A stretch of 51,511 nt of DNA from Bdellovibrionia bacterium (GCA_030424665.1 JAUHWN010000011.1:1-51511); one strand, 5' to 3'; shown: positions 32,724 through 42,061, counted from the first letter of the stretch. Translations and numbers: made by a program. The notes: generated by a model not told the origin, from the sequence alone.

Positions 32724-33699
32724 TCGAAATCCTCCTCTTGTTAAAAACTGGTCTTCTTTGTTCGAGGGGACGTTCTTTTTGTGAAACCTCCTTAAACTGT
32801 ATTTTAGTCACATGGAGGTTTAGTTTCTTGTTGGTGAATTGATGCTTTTTGACTTCCATCGATGAAAGGCTCAATCCTCCATCGCGGGAACTTTGTTGAT
32901 AGTAATTAAAAAAGTCGACAAGGAGTGGCTCTTGATTTGTGCATTTTTTAAGTAGTCGAGTTTTACTTAAGTGTTTTTGCGGAACACTGTAACTATAAAT
33001 GAGTTCGCACTGGGAACTTTTTAATGAGCTAACACGATCCTCTCTGTCGTAATTGAGAGAAAGAAGTATAAAGTCGTTTCTTTTCACAGAATTGATGTTT
33101 TGTAGATGATCCCATCTGAATTCAAGACGTTCTTTCTGATTTTGAATCGAAGATAAGCGAGAGCTTGAATAACTGAATGCGACTTCAAATCCCTTGATAT
33201 TGATCCTGCTTACACGTCCCGTTAAATCTTCTTGGATGGTTATGTCATTGGGGCGAAACCCTCGGCGTAGAAAGTAAAGCTCAATTCTTTTTTTAGGAGA
33301 ATTCGTAAAGTACTTTTTACTGACGAGAAGGGAGCGTACCTGACCCTTTTGGAGGTAGTAGAATTGACCGCGATCAAATCGAATAGATTCTTCGCGGGAA
33401 CGATTAAAATATATTTTTGATCGGCGGTGGATCTTTCTAAAAACCTCACGATGACTACACTTATCAAGTATGATCTGATCGTCATCAAAAAATAAAATGT
33501 TAAGATCAACTAGTGTGCACCAGCCAAGCCCCAAGACACCCTGGGTTGTTCTTCTATTACTATAGTTCGCCTTAAGTGAGCCAGGTATAAGCTCAACCTC
33601 GAGTCGAAAGCTCCCATCAGTAGGGTTGACCCAAGCTCTGGCTTGAAAACTTAATAGTATAAAGATTGTTAGTAATGCGAATTGAATACTTGGCTTCAT
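32713..33699 (-). CDS. Exported RHS-like (N-terminal domain) protein
   Basis: 328 residues with a signal peptide (FALLTIFILLSFQARA). The first mature part, NPTDGSFRLEVELIPGSLKANYSNRR followed by GVLGLGWC, resembles the N-terminal module of RHS/YD-repeat proteins (the GSF, YNSR and G-x-GW pattern). Weak repeat-like segments follow (LTGRVSRINIKGF, YDREDRVSSLKSS). Full RHS proteins are over 1000 residues and end in toxins; this one is short with no toxin domain. It is co-translated with the subtilisin-like protease. Confidence 0.7.
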   Translation of the reverse strand: MKPSIQFALLTIFILLSFQARAWVNPTDGSFRLEVELIPGSLKANYSNRRTTQGVLGLGWCTLVDLNILFFDDDQIILDKCSHREVFRKIHRRSKIYFNRSREESIRFDRGQFYYLQKGQVRSLLVSKKYFTNSPKKRIELYFLRRGFRPNDITIQEDLTGRVSRINIKGFEVAFSYSSSRLSSIQNQKERLEFRWDHLQNINSVKRNDFILLSLNYDREDRVSSLKSSQCELIYSYSVPQKHLSKTRLLKKCTNQEPLLVDFFNYYQQSSRDGGLSLSSMEVKKHQFTNKKLNLHVTKIQFKEVSQKERPLEQRRPVFNKRRISNET

Positions 33700-33835
33700 T
33701 GTTAACCTCTTTTGCCTTTGCCTGTAGTAATTTGCAAAGGAGGAACCAAGTTATTTGCTATGATTTACAGATGAGTGCAGACGAAAAAACATTTGTTTAA
33801 CACATAGGTGTTCGTAGATATTTGTTGCAGTTATA

Positions 33836-33864
33836 AATAAAAACGCCGACTTGTTAAGTCGGCG
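33836..33864 (-). terminator. Terminator of the GGDEF gene
   Basis: Perfect 9-bp stem CGCCGACTT and AAGTCGGCG with a 3-base loop, then TTTTTATTT on the minus strand. Confidence 0.9.
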
Positions 33865-33903
33865 CTAAGAAAAAGAAGAATGTAAAGAAAACAAGAGGGG
33901 TTG

Positions 33904-35016
33904 TTAGGCAACCCTTACTTGTAGGTTTTTAGGATTCGAAATTGTAAACTTATTTCTACCTGTATTTTTTGATTCGTAGAGGGCATCATCAGCTCGCTTG
34001 AGGAAAGTTTCTTTATTTTCTCTGCCGGTGTATTGGGCAATGCCCATTGAAACTGTAAACTTAAGTTCCAAGTCATCCTTAAGAAAGACCTCTCCACGTA
34101 TTTTGGAGAGGCAGTATTTCGCCTTGGCGGTGGCCTCCTCTATGGTTTTACCAGGGAGAAGGACGTTAAACTCCTCGCCACCCACTCTTGCGACAAAGGC
34201 CGTTTCGCAGTCGAAGCTTTCTTTTAACATTTTAACGCATTCAACGAGAATATAGTCACCCACAGCGTGACCGTAGGTATCGTTAAATTTCTTAAAATGA
34301 TCAATATCGAGTGAGATCAGACTAAGTGGGGTTTTTGCCATATCAGTCATCTTTAGAACCTGGTTGAGCTGCTCGTCAAAGCTCTGTCTGTTGTAGGCGT
34401 TTGTGAGGTGGTCTTTTCGCATCTTAATATTTGCATCGCTGAGTTGCTTTTTGACGAGGGCCAGATTTCTTTTTATCGAACTCATCCGCCTGGATCGTCG
34501 GTCTTCGCGATTTGATTGATGCTCCATATATTCGTCGATAAAGGATCGAGCTTGATTCTTAAGGCTGTCAATAGAGTTCGCCTCGACAGCCTCTCTTAAC
34601 ATTTCTAAGCTTTTGTTAATTTCGTCGTCCTCTTTTTTCTCGGCGCAAAGGTCTTCTGAAAGCTGGTCGATGAAGTCCCAGATAATTCCCCTGAAGTCAT
34701 CAAAGGTCTTCTGAACATAGGTGTATTCATCAATTCGGTAGGAAGAAAAGAATTGGCGAAATCTAAAGAGCACTCTATCCATATTAGAATTGGGGTTTAC
34801 AAGTTCTTTAGCAAATTGATCGAGAACTTCCCGTACTTTTCTTACGGGTTGGGAGTCAATTTCTACCAGGTGCTTATTATAGGTATCTATAAAATAGAGA
34901 AGAGTTGCACGGTCTTCTGAAATTTCAAAATCGGATTTGGTTTCTGGACTTCTAGTTGAGTCTTCGGGCCAATCGAATTCAAATTGATCTACTAGTTTTT
35001 GCATCCACTTTTTCAT
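33904..35016 (-). CDS. Diguanylate cyclase (GGDEF domain)
   Basis: 370 residues, AAGGAG before the ATG. The N-terminal 200 residues are helical without membrane segments, probably a sensor or dimerisation part. The C-terminal domain is a complete GGDEF: SLISLDIDHFKKFNDTYGHAVGD and active site RVGGEEFNVLLPG. It should make cyclic di-GMP from two GTP. The inhibitory RxxD site, expected five residues before GGEEF, is CETA here, so product inhibition at that site is unlikely. Confidence 0.95.
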   Translation of the reverse strand: MKKWMQKLVDQFEFDWPEDSTRSPETKSDFEISEDRATLLYFIDTYNKHLVEIDSQPVRKVREVLDQFAKELVNPNSNMDRVLFRFRQFFSSYRIDEYTYVQKTFDDFRGIIWDFIDQLSEDLCAEKKEDDEINKSLEMLREAVEANSIDSLKNQARSFIDEYMEHQSNREDRRSRRMSSIKRNLALVKKQLSDANIKMRKDHLTNAYNRQSFDEQLNQVLKMTDMAKTPLSLISLDIDHFKKFNDTYGHAVGDYILVECVKMLKESFDCETAFVARVGGEEFNVLLPGKTIEEATAKAKYCLSKIRGEVFLKDDLELKFTVSMGIAQYTGRENKETFLKRADDALYESKNTGRNKFTISNPKNLQVRVA

Positions 35017-35333
35017 TGGGGTCTCCTTGTTCTTTACACTTCTTTCTTACCTTTAGTTTAGGGCTCCATGTGATAGTGATCGAGTTAAGGAAGCTTGATG
35101 TTTAGAATTCAAAAATGGGCGGCCTCTCACAATTTTGTTTTCCTTACTTGTTTTGCATTCTTAAAGAGATTGGTTCCAAGAAGGAACTATTTCAGACTGG
35201 GATAGGAATCTAAATTGTGGGAATAAGAGCAAATTTGCCGTCTCTATGTGAAACAAAGTCTTGGGCTGAGCATTAGAGCTAGACAGTGCCCTCGTTTTAA
35301 AGAGAAGCTATTGGAATAAGTAAAGGAGTTGAG
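35017..35333. other. 317-base gap between divergent genes
   Basis: No gene was found. It must contain promoters of the GGDEF gene and of the rhodanese gene; no clear -35/-10 pair could be chosen. Confidence 0.45.
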
Positions 35334-35651
35334 ATGGCTGAATGGAATTTAGATCAACTTTACGAAAAGTCCAAGGATTTGCATGCAGGAGAAGTCATCC
35401 TCGATGTTCGATCACCTGAGGAGTTCGCTGAAACGCGCATAAAAGGGGCTATTAATATTCCCCATGACGAAGTCGGGGATAAATCTGACGAGTTGAAACA
35501 GTACAAGAAAATATTCATCCACTGCGGCATGGGTGGGCGCGCTCAAAAAGCCTATCAAACTCTTTTAGCCATGGGTCATGATAATGTTGTCTGCATCGCA
35601 GATGCTGGAATAGAGATTTGGAAGGATAAGGGGTATCCCACGGAATCTTAG
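35334..35651 (+). CDS. Single-domain rhodanese-like protein
   Basis: 105 residues, AAAGGAG before the ATG. Rhodanese landmarks: VILDVRSPEEFAETRIKGAINIPHDEV, active-site loop HCGMGGRA with the nucleophile Cys, and the C-terminal GIEIWKDKGYP. It can carry a sulfane sulfur on Cys; physiological acceptor unknown. A strong bidirectional terminator follows. Confidence 0.93.
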   Translation: MAEWNLDQLYEKSKDLHAGEVILDVRSPEEFAETRIKGAINIPHDEVGDKSDELKQYKKIFIHCGMGGRAQKAYQTLLAMGHDNVVCIADAGIEIWKDKGYPTES

Positions 35652-35706
35652 TTCATCTCGAGTTCATGAAATAAATCCAATTAGTTTGGAGTCGTGAAGA
35701 GGGCAT

Positions 35707-35740
35707 AAAAAAAGGTGGCCATAGGGAGCCACCTTTTTTT
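35707..35740. terminator. Bidirectional rho-independent terminator
   Basis: AAAAAAAGGTGGC and GCCACCTTTTTTT form a perfect 13-bp stem with an 8-base loop. It serves both the rhodanese gene and the convergent repeat-protein gene. Confidence 0.95.
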
Positions 35741-35763
35741 GCAATAAATATTGCCTAGGTTTT

Positions 35764-36354
35764 TTAGTAGCGACGTCTTGATGAGCAATTATACTCGGCT
35801 GCATGGTACTGGAACTGACCATATCGGTAGTAAGCACACTTACAGCTATTCGTGTAACCGTAGCCAGTCGTTCCACGAGACGTGTGTCCACCACACTGTC
35901 CAGGGTTGCGATCATAGCGGTCACGGTCATAGCGATCACGATCATATCTGTCTCTGTCATAACGGTCACGATCGTAGCGATCACGGTCATAGCGATCGTC
36001 GTAACGAGGAATTCTTAGATTAATAGTATCTGAAGTTCCCCAAGAACCGTTAAGTTCGAAATAGATAGAGCCATCTCTTTGTAGCTCGCGCCACATAGAG
36101 TTGCTAAGCGTCCAATTAGAGTCACCAGTTCTTAAGGTATAACGCTTAATCACTCGACCATAACGGCTCGCTCTAACAATCATTTCGTCGCAACGACGAT
36201 TGTTGTCGATTTGAATGTGAAGGTTCTGCGCCGACTCTCTGAGTTCGATGCGTCCACCACAATCATGTAGTCTGGCTGAATCTTGGTAGTAGCTTCTTGC
36301 CTCTGAAACACCTGAAACAAGAAGTGCAGCTAGAATTAATAAAATTTTATTCAT
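35764..36354 (-). CDS. Exported protein with a YDRDR repeat
   Basis: 196 residues with a signal peptide (ILLILAALLVSGVSEA). A beta-rich domain of about 90 residues (GGRIELRESAQNLHIQI, TGDSNWTLSNSMWREL) is followed by about six YDRDR repeats (roughly residues 117-150) and a Cys/Tyr-rich end (NSCKCAYYRYG). The repeat is encoded by near-identical 15-base units that could vary by slippage. Function unknown. Confidence 0.85.
   Translation of the reverse strand: MNKILLILAALLVSGVSEARSYYQDSARLHDCGGRIELRESAQNLHIQIDNNRRCDEMIVRASRYGRVIKRYTLRTGDSNWTLSNSMWRELQRDGSIYFELNGSWGTSDTINLRIPRYDDRYDRDRYDRDRYDRDRYDRDRYDRDRYDRNPGQCGGHTSRGTTGYGYTNSCKCAYYRYGQFQYHAAEYNCSSRRRY
35911..36005. repeat. 15-bp tandem repeats coding YDRDR
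   Basis: About six units of the type CGATCACGGTCATAG, with third-position changes that keep the amino acids. The peptide repeat is highly charged with paired Arg and Asp. Confidence 0.85.
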
Positions 36355-36534
36355 ACACTTTTCTCCCTTTTAGCAACCTTCAAAACCCTTAAATTGCTGA
36401 GCCCTTAATAACCCAAAATGGAACCAGGTACAGATACTTTTTTTCGCCAGGTAAAAAATCTAAGAAATTACTGGGGTTTTTTGACAGAAAGACGGGAGAT
36501 GTGACTAATGCACAGCGTTATTATTTTTGACTGG

Positions 36535-36741
36535 TTAGTTCGAGCTAAACTGCCGGCAGATCTTTTTACAAGATTGCAGGCGCTGAGGGCGAGCAGCATA
36601 GCGCTCATCACACTCTGTAAAGCAACCAGAGTTATCGTTATGGCGGGTGTGATTGGTAGAAGAATTACTAGAATTAGGGCCAGAGGCACAAGCACCGAGG
36701 AACATAGAACCGAGTAATACGATTAGGCCGATTAATTTCAT
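36535..36741 (-). CDS. Small lipoprotein
   Basis: 68 residues, GAGG before the ATG. Signal peptide with lipobox MFLGAC (Cys18), a Ser/Asn/His linker and a four-Cys end (GCFTECDERY, SCKKICRQF). No family was recognised. Confidence 0.8.
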   Translation of the reverse strand: MKLIGLIVLLGSMFLGACASGPNSSNSSTNHTRHNDNSGCFTECDERYAARPQRLQSCKKICRQFSSN

Positions 36742-36825
36742 AGTAAACCTCCCAAGTAGCTTTAATTTTGGGAAGCTTCTGCATCTTTGTCAAAGGCTTG
36801 GGGGCGACTTTAGACCCCCTGTGGA

Positions 36826-38169
36826 TTAATTTGAAGTCTTAGGTACTAATGCACAGTAGTTAATCTTAACAGCAGATTCGGATTTTCCAGCCATGTCTTC
36901 ATTAAGCTGAACCGTGCGAGTGACTTCGTTGAACATGGAGTTAACCAATAAATCGTCAACGTAGACCTTTATGGTATCCTTTAATACGACCAATCCGTAC
37001 TTGAGCTTAAAAGCTGTGAGTAAATTGAGTCGAGTTTGCGTGAGAGTACCAAGGTCTTTAAGTCCCATGGCAATATTGTCATCACGCATGTCGATCAGTT
37101 TACCGTTGTTCAGCTTAGTAATTTCGAGAAGCCCATAACCAACCTCATTTTCGCCACCTTTTGGCACTCTATTGGGATCGGTATATATAACACTTGATAG
37201 GACAAGGGGTCTTTTCGCAGCTGTTAACTCAAGTTGTTTGTAAAGGCTCGTCGGAGTGAGCTTTCCTTCGCAATATTTTTTATAGGCCGGACCTTCGTTT
37301 CCATCGCCATCTCTAACCGGAGTTACACCATTCGGATAAACGGCACAAATGTCATTTTCATCAGAGATGAAGACGATGGCTAGAGCCGCATCATTTCGGT
37401 AAAAACCTTGAGATTGGATTTTTTGGTACTGTTGCGGTTGAATGGACTTGTTTAAAGAGTAAAGCATGGCCTCACCACCATCACTCACACCCTCGCTCTT
37501 TACATTGGTTAATTTGGCATAGAGACCGGCTTCAACTTGTGCATTACTCAACTTTTGAGAGTCGAGAACAAGGGCTTCGTTTCTATACTGATACAAAGCT
37601 CCAGAGTATTTACTATTTATATGACCGAACATAACCGCTACCCGGTAATCAACATCAGCGCCGAGACCCTGAATAAAGCCACTAATTCCTTGAGCGACGT
37701 CTTTTCTTTCGGCGTCGAGAGAACCGGAAGTATCTGTCACGAATAGGATATCTACTTTTTTAGTTATAGCCTCTTTAGGCTGCATAAAGTTTTCTTCAAA
37801 ACAAGCCTCTTCATAGGCTGGAGTAGGACTTGGAGTTGGCGTCGGCGTAGCCGTTGGAGTCGGAGTTGGAGTCGCCGTAGGAGTTGGTGTCGGAGTCGCA
37901 TTTGGCGTCGGCGTCGGTGTTGGATTGGTGTTGTCGTCGTCATCGTCACCATCGGAATCACCATCGTTGTCTCCATCACTATCATCATCATCACCGTCAG
38001 TGTCGGTGTCACTACCACCATTCGTTCCATCGGGACTAATTTTAGAGAACTCTTCGACTTCAGAGAACTGCTTTGCATTAGAGCAGGCCGCTGTCGCGAA
38101 CAGACTTAGAATCAATAGAATGATAAGCTCAATCCTTTGAAGCTTTCTTTCCTTTAATAGAGAAACCAC
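36826..38169 (-). CDS. VWA-domain lipoprotein with Asp-rich and Pro-Thr linkers
   Basis: 447 residues from a GTG. Lipobox FATAAC (Cys29). Then an Asp/Ser/Gly-rich stretch (about 53-80), a Pro-Thr repeat spacer (about 82-117) and a von Willebrand A domain starting VDILFVTDTSGSL, with the metal-site residues D146-T-S-G-S150. It is probably displayed on the outer membrane through the flexible stalk and used for adhesion or protein binding. The stalk DNA is low complexity. Confidence 0.9.
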   Translation of the reverse strand: MVSLLKERKLQRIELIILLILSLFATAACSNAKQFSEVEEFSKISPDGTNGGSDTDTDGDDDDSDGDNDGDSDGDDDDDNTNPTPTPTPNATPTPTPTATPTPTPTATPTPTPSPTPAYEEACFEENFMQPKEAITKKVDILFVTDTSGSLDAERKDVAQGISGFIQGLGADVDYRVAVMFGHINSKYSGALYQYRNEALVLDSQKLSNAQVEAGLYAKLTNVKSEGVSDGGEAMLYSLNKSIQPQQYQKIQSQGFYRNDAALAIVFISDENDICAVYPNGVTPVRDGDGNEGPAYKKYCEGKLTPTSLYKQLELTAAKRPLVLSSVIYTDPNRVPKGGENEVGYGLLEITKLNNGKLIDMRDDNIAMGLKDLGTLTQTRLNLLTAFKLKYGLVVLKDTIKVYVDDLLVNSMFNEVTRTVQLNEDMAGKSESAVKINYCALVPKTSN

Positions 38170-38336
38170 ACTCTACTCCTAACTTTTGTACTCACCTTGG
38201 TGATATCTATTGCAAGCTAGGGCCCAAATATGAATCTGGTCTCAATATAGTACACTTGATCTAAATGCCTAAAACTACATGTAAAAATCCTGAAAAGATG
38301 AGGCTGTCTAAATTCTATTCGGACAACAATGAAACT

Positions 38337-38365
38337 GACAGTCGTCTAAGTTTACGACGACTGTC
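38337..38365 (-). terminator. Probable terminator of the S41 gene
   Basis: Perfect 10-bp stem GACAGTCGTC and GACGACTGTC with a 9-base loop, six bases after the stop. The following T tract is poor (AGTTTCATTGTT). Confidence 0.6.
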
Positions 38366-38371
38366 TAGATC

Positions 38372-40825
38372 TTAAATACCAAAATGACTCTGACAACTAC
38401 GAGGAGCCGTCTCAAAAGGAAGCATCTGAAAGTCTCGCATGGCTTGGTATGCTTGAATCATGGCTTTCAGTTCGGTCTGCATGCCTTGATACTTGTCCAT
38501 TTGTAGCATTTCTCTAAGGCGATTAGAGATTTCTAGGGCCTCTGTGAAGTCGGCAAGGAAGACATCTGCATCATCTTGATTGAGTGCGAGAGCTGGATGA
38601 ATAATTCCCAGGTTATCAAAATCGTGAACCTCGAGATCAGCCTCTGACTTGGCCTGTTTTATAATAAGAGCCAGCCTGCCGTAGTAGTCCTGAATGCTTC
38701 CTGGTCGGGAAATATCAGGAAGGCCGCTTTCATTGAGTCTGATAATCTCTTCTTCAAGATTGGCGATTGCCTGTTTGATTGAGTCAGGTACATATTGATC
38801 GGTCAAGCGAACGTTTTCAACAGCTTCGGCAATTTTTTCTTTTTCGACATTCCTAGCATGCATCATAGCGCCGATCAGAGTTTCCCTGGCATAGCTTCTA
38901 AAATTATCGAGGAGATCCTCGATGCGAATGCCGCGTTCAATATCGGGCTTAACACCGACGTTTTCAATAGGAGCGACGCCTTGAGGGAATAAGCATTCAC
39001 CCTGGGTACAGCGGAGATACATGTATAGGCCTGGTATGCTTTCAACGCTTCCCCAAACAGGTCCGCCAAGGCCTCCACTTCGCTCTCCCCAAATAAGGGC
39101 TCGATTATTCATCTGCATAATCTTAGCACCAAAATCTCCGTTGCTCGCAGAGCCTTTGTCATTAGCAAAGAAAATAGGCCCCTGATAGGTTTCCCATTCG
39201 TGGTGGGGGGTAAAGATCGAAGAAAGTGTTGTTGAGTTTCTCAATCCAGGAGTCATAAAAGGAAGGGGACCCGACCAGGCAGCACCACTTCCTTCTCTAA
39301 TTTTTTGTTCCCATTCATCGTGAAGGGAATCGTTAACGAAGTCCCGTGTAAAGTTGGCAATTTCACCGTTAAACCCAACACCATCGCTCCACTGTCTTGA
39401 GGTTCTTAAAACCTGTGAGTTGATACGAAGGTTAATTCGAAGGGCCTCAAGGTCTTTTGGATTTTCCGGATCCATAGTCACAAACTGCCTGAGAAATTGG
39501 GTACCGTAGTAGTTGTATCCTCCACCATTGTGAGTGTGATCAATGATTAAAACATCGGCTGATTTCATCTGGCGAATGGCCAATTGGATCCAGGCAATTT
39601 CGGTCATCACATCGTCAAAAGAAGGTGGTGAGTAGCTCGGCAAGCGAAGGTAAGCGACTTCGACCCGAGTATCTGGAGTATCTGGAGCATTTGGAATGAG
39701 GTCATTGAGGCGCAAGCCAAGTTGTAAAGCGCGAAGTCTGGTGACTTTGCCTTTACCGTTTTTTTCGAGGAAATCATTAATAAGAACGCCGACGTCGCGA
39801 ATTTTACTGGGGTCGAGCCCTAGGCCCATAATTCCAGCATAGAGATAACTGTCCGTGGTTGAGCTTCGGCCGTATATGAAATTTTGTAAGCGTTCTCGTT
39901 CACCGGCAAGAAGATCTAATGGCAGGCCGTCGTCGTTGCCATTCTCGTTGTCACCATTTTCGGCCCTATATTTTTCAACGGCTTCGGAAGTCGCCTTTAA
40001 AACCTGGGCATAGTACTCTATCCACTCTGTCTCGGTTGCACCTTGGGCCGGACGGTCGGGGTAAACCACGCGAATGTCATCTTTAAGGTCGCGCAATTCG
40101 TTGGCGTTAATCCAGTAATAAGAACCCGTATAAGTTCTTCCGCCACGAACGGGGTGCTGTTTAAATGTGAGTTCTACATTCTCGCCTTCTTTTTTTGCTG
40201 GCAAAAAGCGATGACTGACATTAATTAAACTTTTTAAAGCAGTACCAACGCGATTGGTTTCTGTGGCCGCCGGCATGTAAAGGGCATTCACTCGTGCGAG
40301 TTTTAATACGGGAATACCATTGATATGGGTGATTTCATCAGTAACCGATACTGGCTGGGTCGAAGCCTCTGGTAGAAAAAGTTCGGCATCAAATCCGGTG
40401 ACATAAAGTCTTTCGCCAATGGCAGAAGCTTCAAGGCCCAGGGTGTAGTAGTTGCGACTGTTTCTTAAAATATTGGTATGGCCATCTTTGTACATAGCCG
40501 CTAAACCAATCATCAATTGTTCGAATTCTTCGAGACTGAGAATCTCTCGATCCTTTTTTTCTGCTATACCGAAAACTTCCTCTAGAGTCGTCGCCTCATT
40601 AATCATTTTTGTAAAAAGCTTTGTGAGTTCCTCAAAGTTGAGTCCCAAGTGCCGCTCTTTATAGTCCTGCATTCCATAGTTTTGCTGAAGATGAACGAGA
40701 GTTCCTCGAAACACATCGAGTTGTTTTTGCTTGGAATCGAGAGCAAGTGCTCCCGGAGTGAAAACAAGTCCCATCGAAAGGATGAGAGCGAGTGGAGTAA
40801 TTATATTTTTAACTAAGCGAGACAT
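38372..40825 (-). CDS. Large exported S41-family peptidase
   Basis: 817 residues with a signal peptide (PLALILSMGLVFTPGALA). The S41 core is visible as LRLPSYSPPSFDD, VLIIDHTHNGGGYNYYG and FFANDKGSASNGDFGAKIM, where Ser561 is the probable nucleophile (compare SASE of tail-specific proteases). The protein is roughly twice the length of a CtpA, with N- and C-terminal helical extensions and a PDZ-like region (VSVTDEITHINGIPVLKL). Periplasmic or secreted protease; substrate unknown. A stem-loop containing its ribosome site precedes the start. Confidence 0.85.
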   Translation of the reverse strand: MSRLVKNIITPLALILSMGLVFTPGALALDSKQKQLDVFRGTLVHLQQNYGMQDYKERHLGLNFEELTKLFTKMINEATTLEEVFGIAEKKDREILSLEEFEQLMIGLAAMYKDGHTNILRNSRNYYTLGLEASAIGERLYVTGFDAELFLPEASTQPVSVTDEITHINGIPVLKLARVNALYMPAATETNRVGTALKSLINVSHRFLPAKKEGENVELTFKQHPVRGGRTYTGSYYWINANELRDLKDDIRVVYPDRPAQGATETEWIEYYAQVLKATSEAVEKYRAENGDNENGNDDGLPLDLLAGERERLQNFIYGRSSTTDSYLYAGIMGLGLDPSKIRDVGVLINDFLEKNGKGKVTRLRALQLGLRLNDLIPNAPDTPDTRVEVAYLRLPSYSPPSFDDVMTEIAWIQLAIRQMKSADVLIIDHTHNGGGYNYYGTQFLRQFVTMDPENPKDLEALRINLRINSQVLRTSRQWSDGVGFNGEIANFTRDFVNDSLHDEWEQKIREGSGAAWSGPLPFMTPGLRNSTTLSSIFTPHHEWETYQGPIFFANDKGSASNGDFGAKIMQMNNRALIWGERSGGLGGPVWGSVESIPGLYMYLRCTQGECLFPQGVAPIENVGVKPDIERGIRIEDLLDNFRSYARETLIGAMMHARNVEKEKIAEAVENVRLTDQYVPDSIKQAIANLEEEIIRLNESGLPDISRPGSIQDYYGRLALIIKQAKSEADLEVHDFDNLGIIHPALALNQDDADVFLADFTEALEISNRLREMLQMDKYQGMQTELKAMIQAYQAMRDFQMLPFETAPRSCQSHFGI

Positions 40826-40829
40826 TAAA

Positions 40830-40856
40830 AAAGCTCCTTTGGGGTAGAGGAGCTTT
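40830..40856 (-). promoter_or_regulatory. Stem-loop covering the ribosome site of the S41 gene
   Basis: On the minus strand AAAGCTCCT and AGGAGCTTT form a 9-bp stem with a 9-base loop. The right arm is the AGGAG ribosome site, and TTTTT follows just before the ATG, so the structure could block translation or end transcription. Confidence 0.6.
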
Positions 40857-40941
40857 ATACACTATGCGTCATAGATCTGCAATGAAATCTATCTTATTGA
40901 AATAAGTGAATTATTTTTCAGGAATTAATGCAAAAAAGGGC

Positions 40942-41259
40942 CTATTCTGCGTCCATTTTCTCTTTCTTGGCCTTCATTTTATCCATGCGCTTATTCATTC
41001 GGTCCATTTTCTTACCCATTCGTGCAGATTTAATCGATTTCTGCTTGGACTTAAGGGTTTGGCGACAGGCCTTTAGCGCAGCCTTGTCAGCGGCCCCTGA
41101 AATACAGGTTTTGGCCTCTTGGAGGTTGGCAATTCGCTGGTCGATATTGGCCTCTGCTTGGGCCTTAACGTCAGCAAAATTCTTCCCTCCGCCGTGATGG
41201 TCGGCAAGAGCTGCAAAAGAGAAAACCAAAAGAAAAACAAAAACTGTGCTTTTAATCAT
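40942..41259 (-). CDS. Small basic exported protein
   Basis: 105 residues from the ATG at 41259 (another in-frame ATG is at 41274). Signal peptide (VFVFLLVFSFAALA), then DHHGGG, a helical part with two cysteines (AKTCISG, KACRQ) and a Lys/Met-rich end (MGKKMDRMNKRMDKMKAKKE). Function unknown; perhaps a periplasmic chaperone-like or metal-binding peptide. Confidence 0.75.
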   Translation of the reverse strand: MIKSTVFVFLLVFSFAALADHHGGGKNFADVKAQAEANIDQRIANLQEAKTCISGAADKAALKACRQTLKSKQKSIKSARMGKKMDRMNKRMDKMKAKKEKMDAE

Positions 41260-41347
41260 AAGAATCAACCTCATCGGTAAATGTTGTGGATTTAATCTCA
41301 GTTCTTTTGTCAGAAAAAGGCAAGAAAATTTGATAGGCTGTCTACAA

Positions 41348-42061
41348 ATGAACAGGGTTTTAGTGTTTTCTGAGCAATTTTTGAGTGAGTTTGAGTTTGA
41401 GCTTAAGGGGAGGGCTTTCGAACATATTCTCCGCCAGTTAAAACTGGGGCTGGGTGGAACTTTTCAGTTCGCTGGGATCAATCGATCGGTCGGCCAAGCT
41501 GAAATTACCCATATCCAAAGTCAAAGTCTTCGGGCCCGAATTGTATCGGAGAGTCCCGCTCCAGCGGCTAGCCCTTGGAAATTAGCCATGGCTCTATCTC
41601 GACCTAAAACCTTGTCGCGAAAAATAAAAACAGTGGTCGAGTTGGGAGTCACAGAAATCTTCTTTATCGGAGGAGCTAATGTAGATAAAAACTACTGGAA
41701 AAGTGAATTCCTTTCGATGGATCACCTGGTTAAGCCCATTGTGCTCGCCATGGAGCAAACGGGGCGGAGTTTGTTCCCGAAAATTCACTTTATTCCGAGT
41801 TTTGATAACTTTCTCAATTACGAATGGGATATTTATTTTAATGATTTGCCCGTGTACTTAGCCGTTCCAGGTCCCAAGTATTCTTGGCCGCGCATCGACT
41901 CATCGGCTTTGGCCATCGTAGGACCCGAGCGGGGGTTTTTAGTCGAAGAGCAAGAGCGCTTGATTGAGCGCGGAGCGCAAGTTCGTCACTTGGGTTCCCA
42001 GGCTCTGAGTATTGAGGTGGCGTTGACCCAGACTTTGAGCCTAGCTAGTGTGCATCACTGA
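41348..42061 (+). CDS. rsmE: 16S rRNA m3U1498 methyltransferase RsmE
   Basis: 237 residues from the ATG at 41348. RsmE fold signatures: N-terminal PUA-like start with HILRQLKLGLG, KLAMALSRPKTLSRKIKTVVELGV (family position of the K-x-E-x-x-x-x-K-x-x-E-L-G motif), IVGPERGFLVEEQE for the usual GPEGGF, and LGSQALSIEVALTQTL for LGxRILRxETA. The changes in the last two motifs show divergence but the SPOUT knot is recognisable. It methylates 16S rRNA using SAM. Confidence 0.87.
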   Translation: MNRVLVFSEQFLSEFEFELKGRAFEHILRQLKLGLGGTFQFAGINRSVGQAEITHIQSQSLRARIVSESPAPAASPWKLAMALSRPKTLSRKIKTVVELGVTEIFFIGGANVDKNYWKSEFLSMDHLVKPIVLAMEQTGRSLFPKIHFIPSFDNFLNYEWDIYFNDLPVYLAVPGPKYSWPRIDSSALAIVGPERGFLVEEQERLIERGAQVRHLGSQALSIEVALTQTLSLASVHH

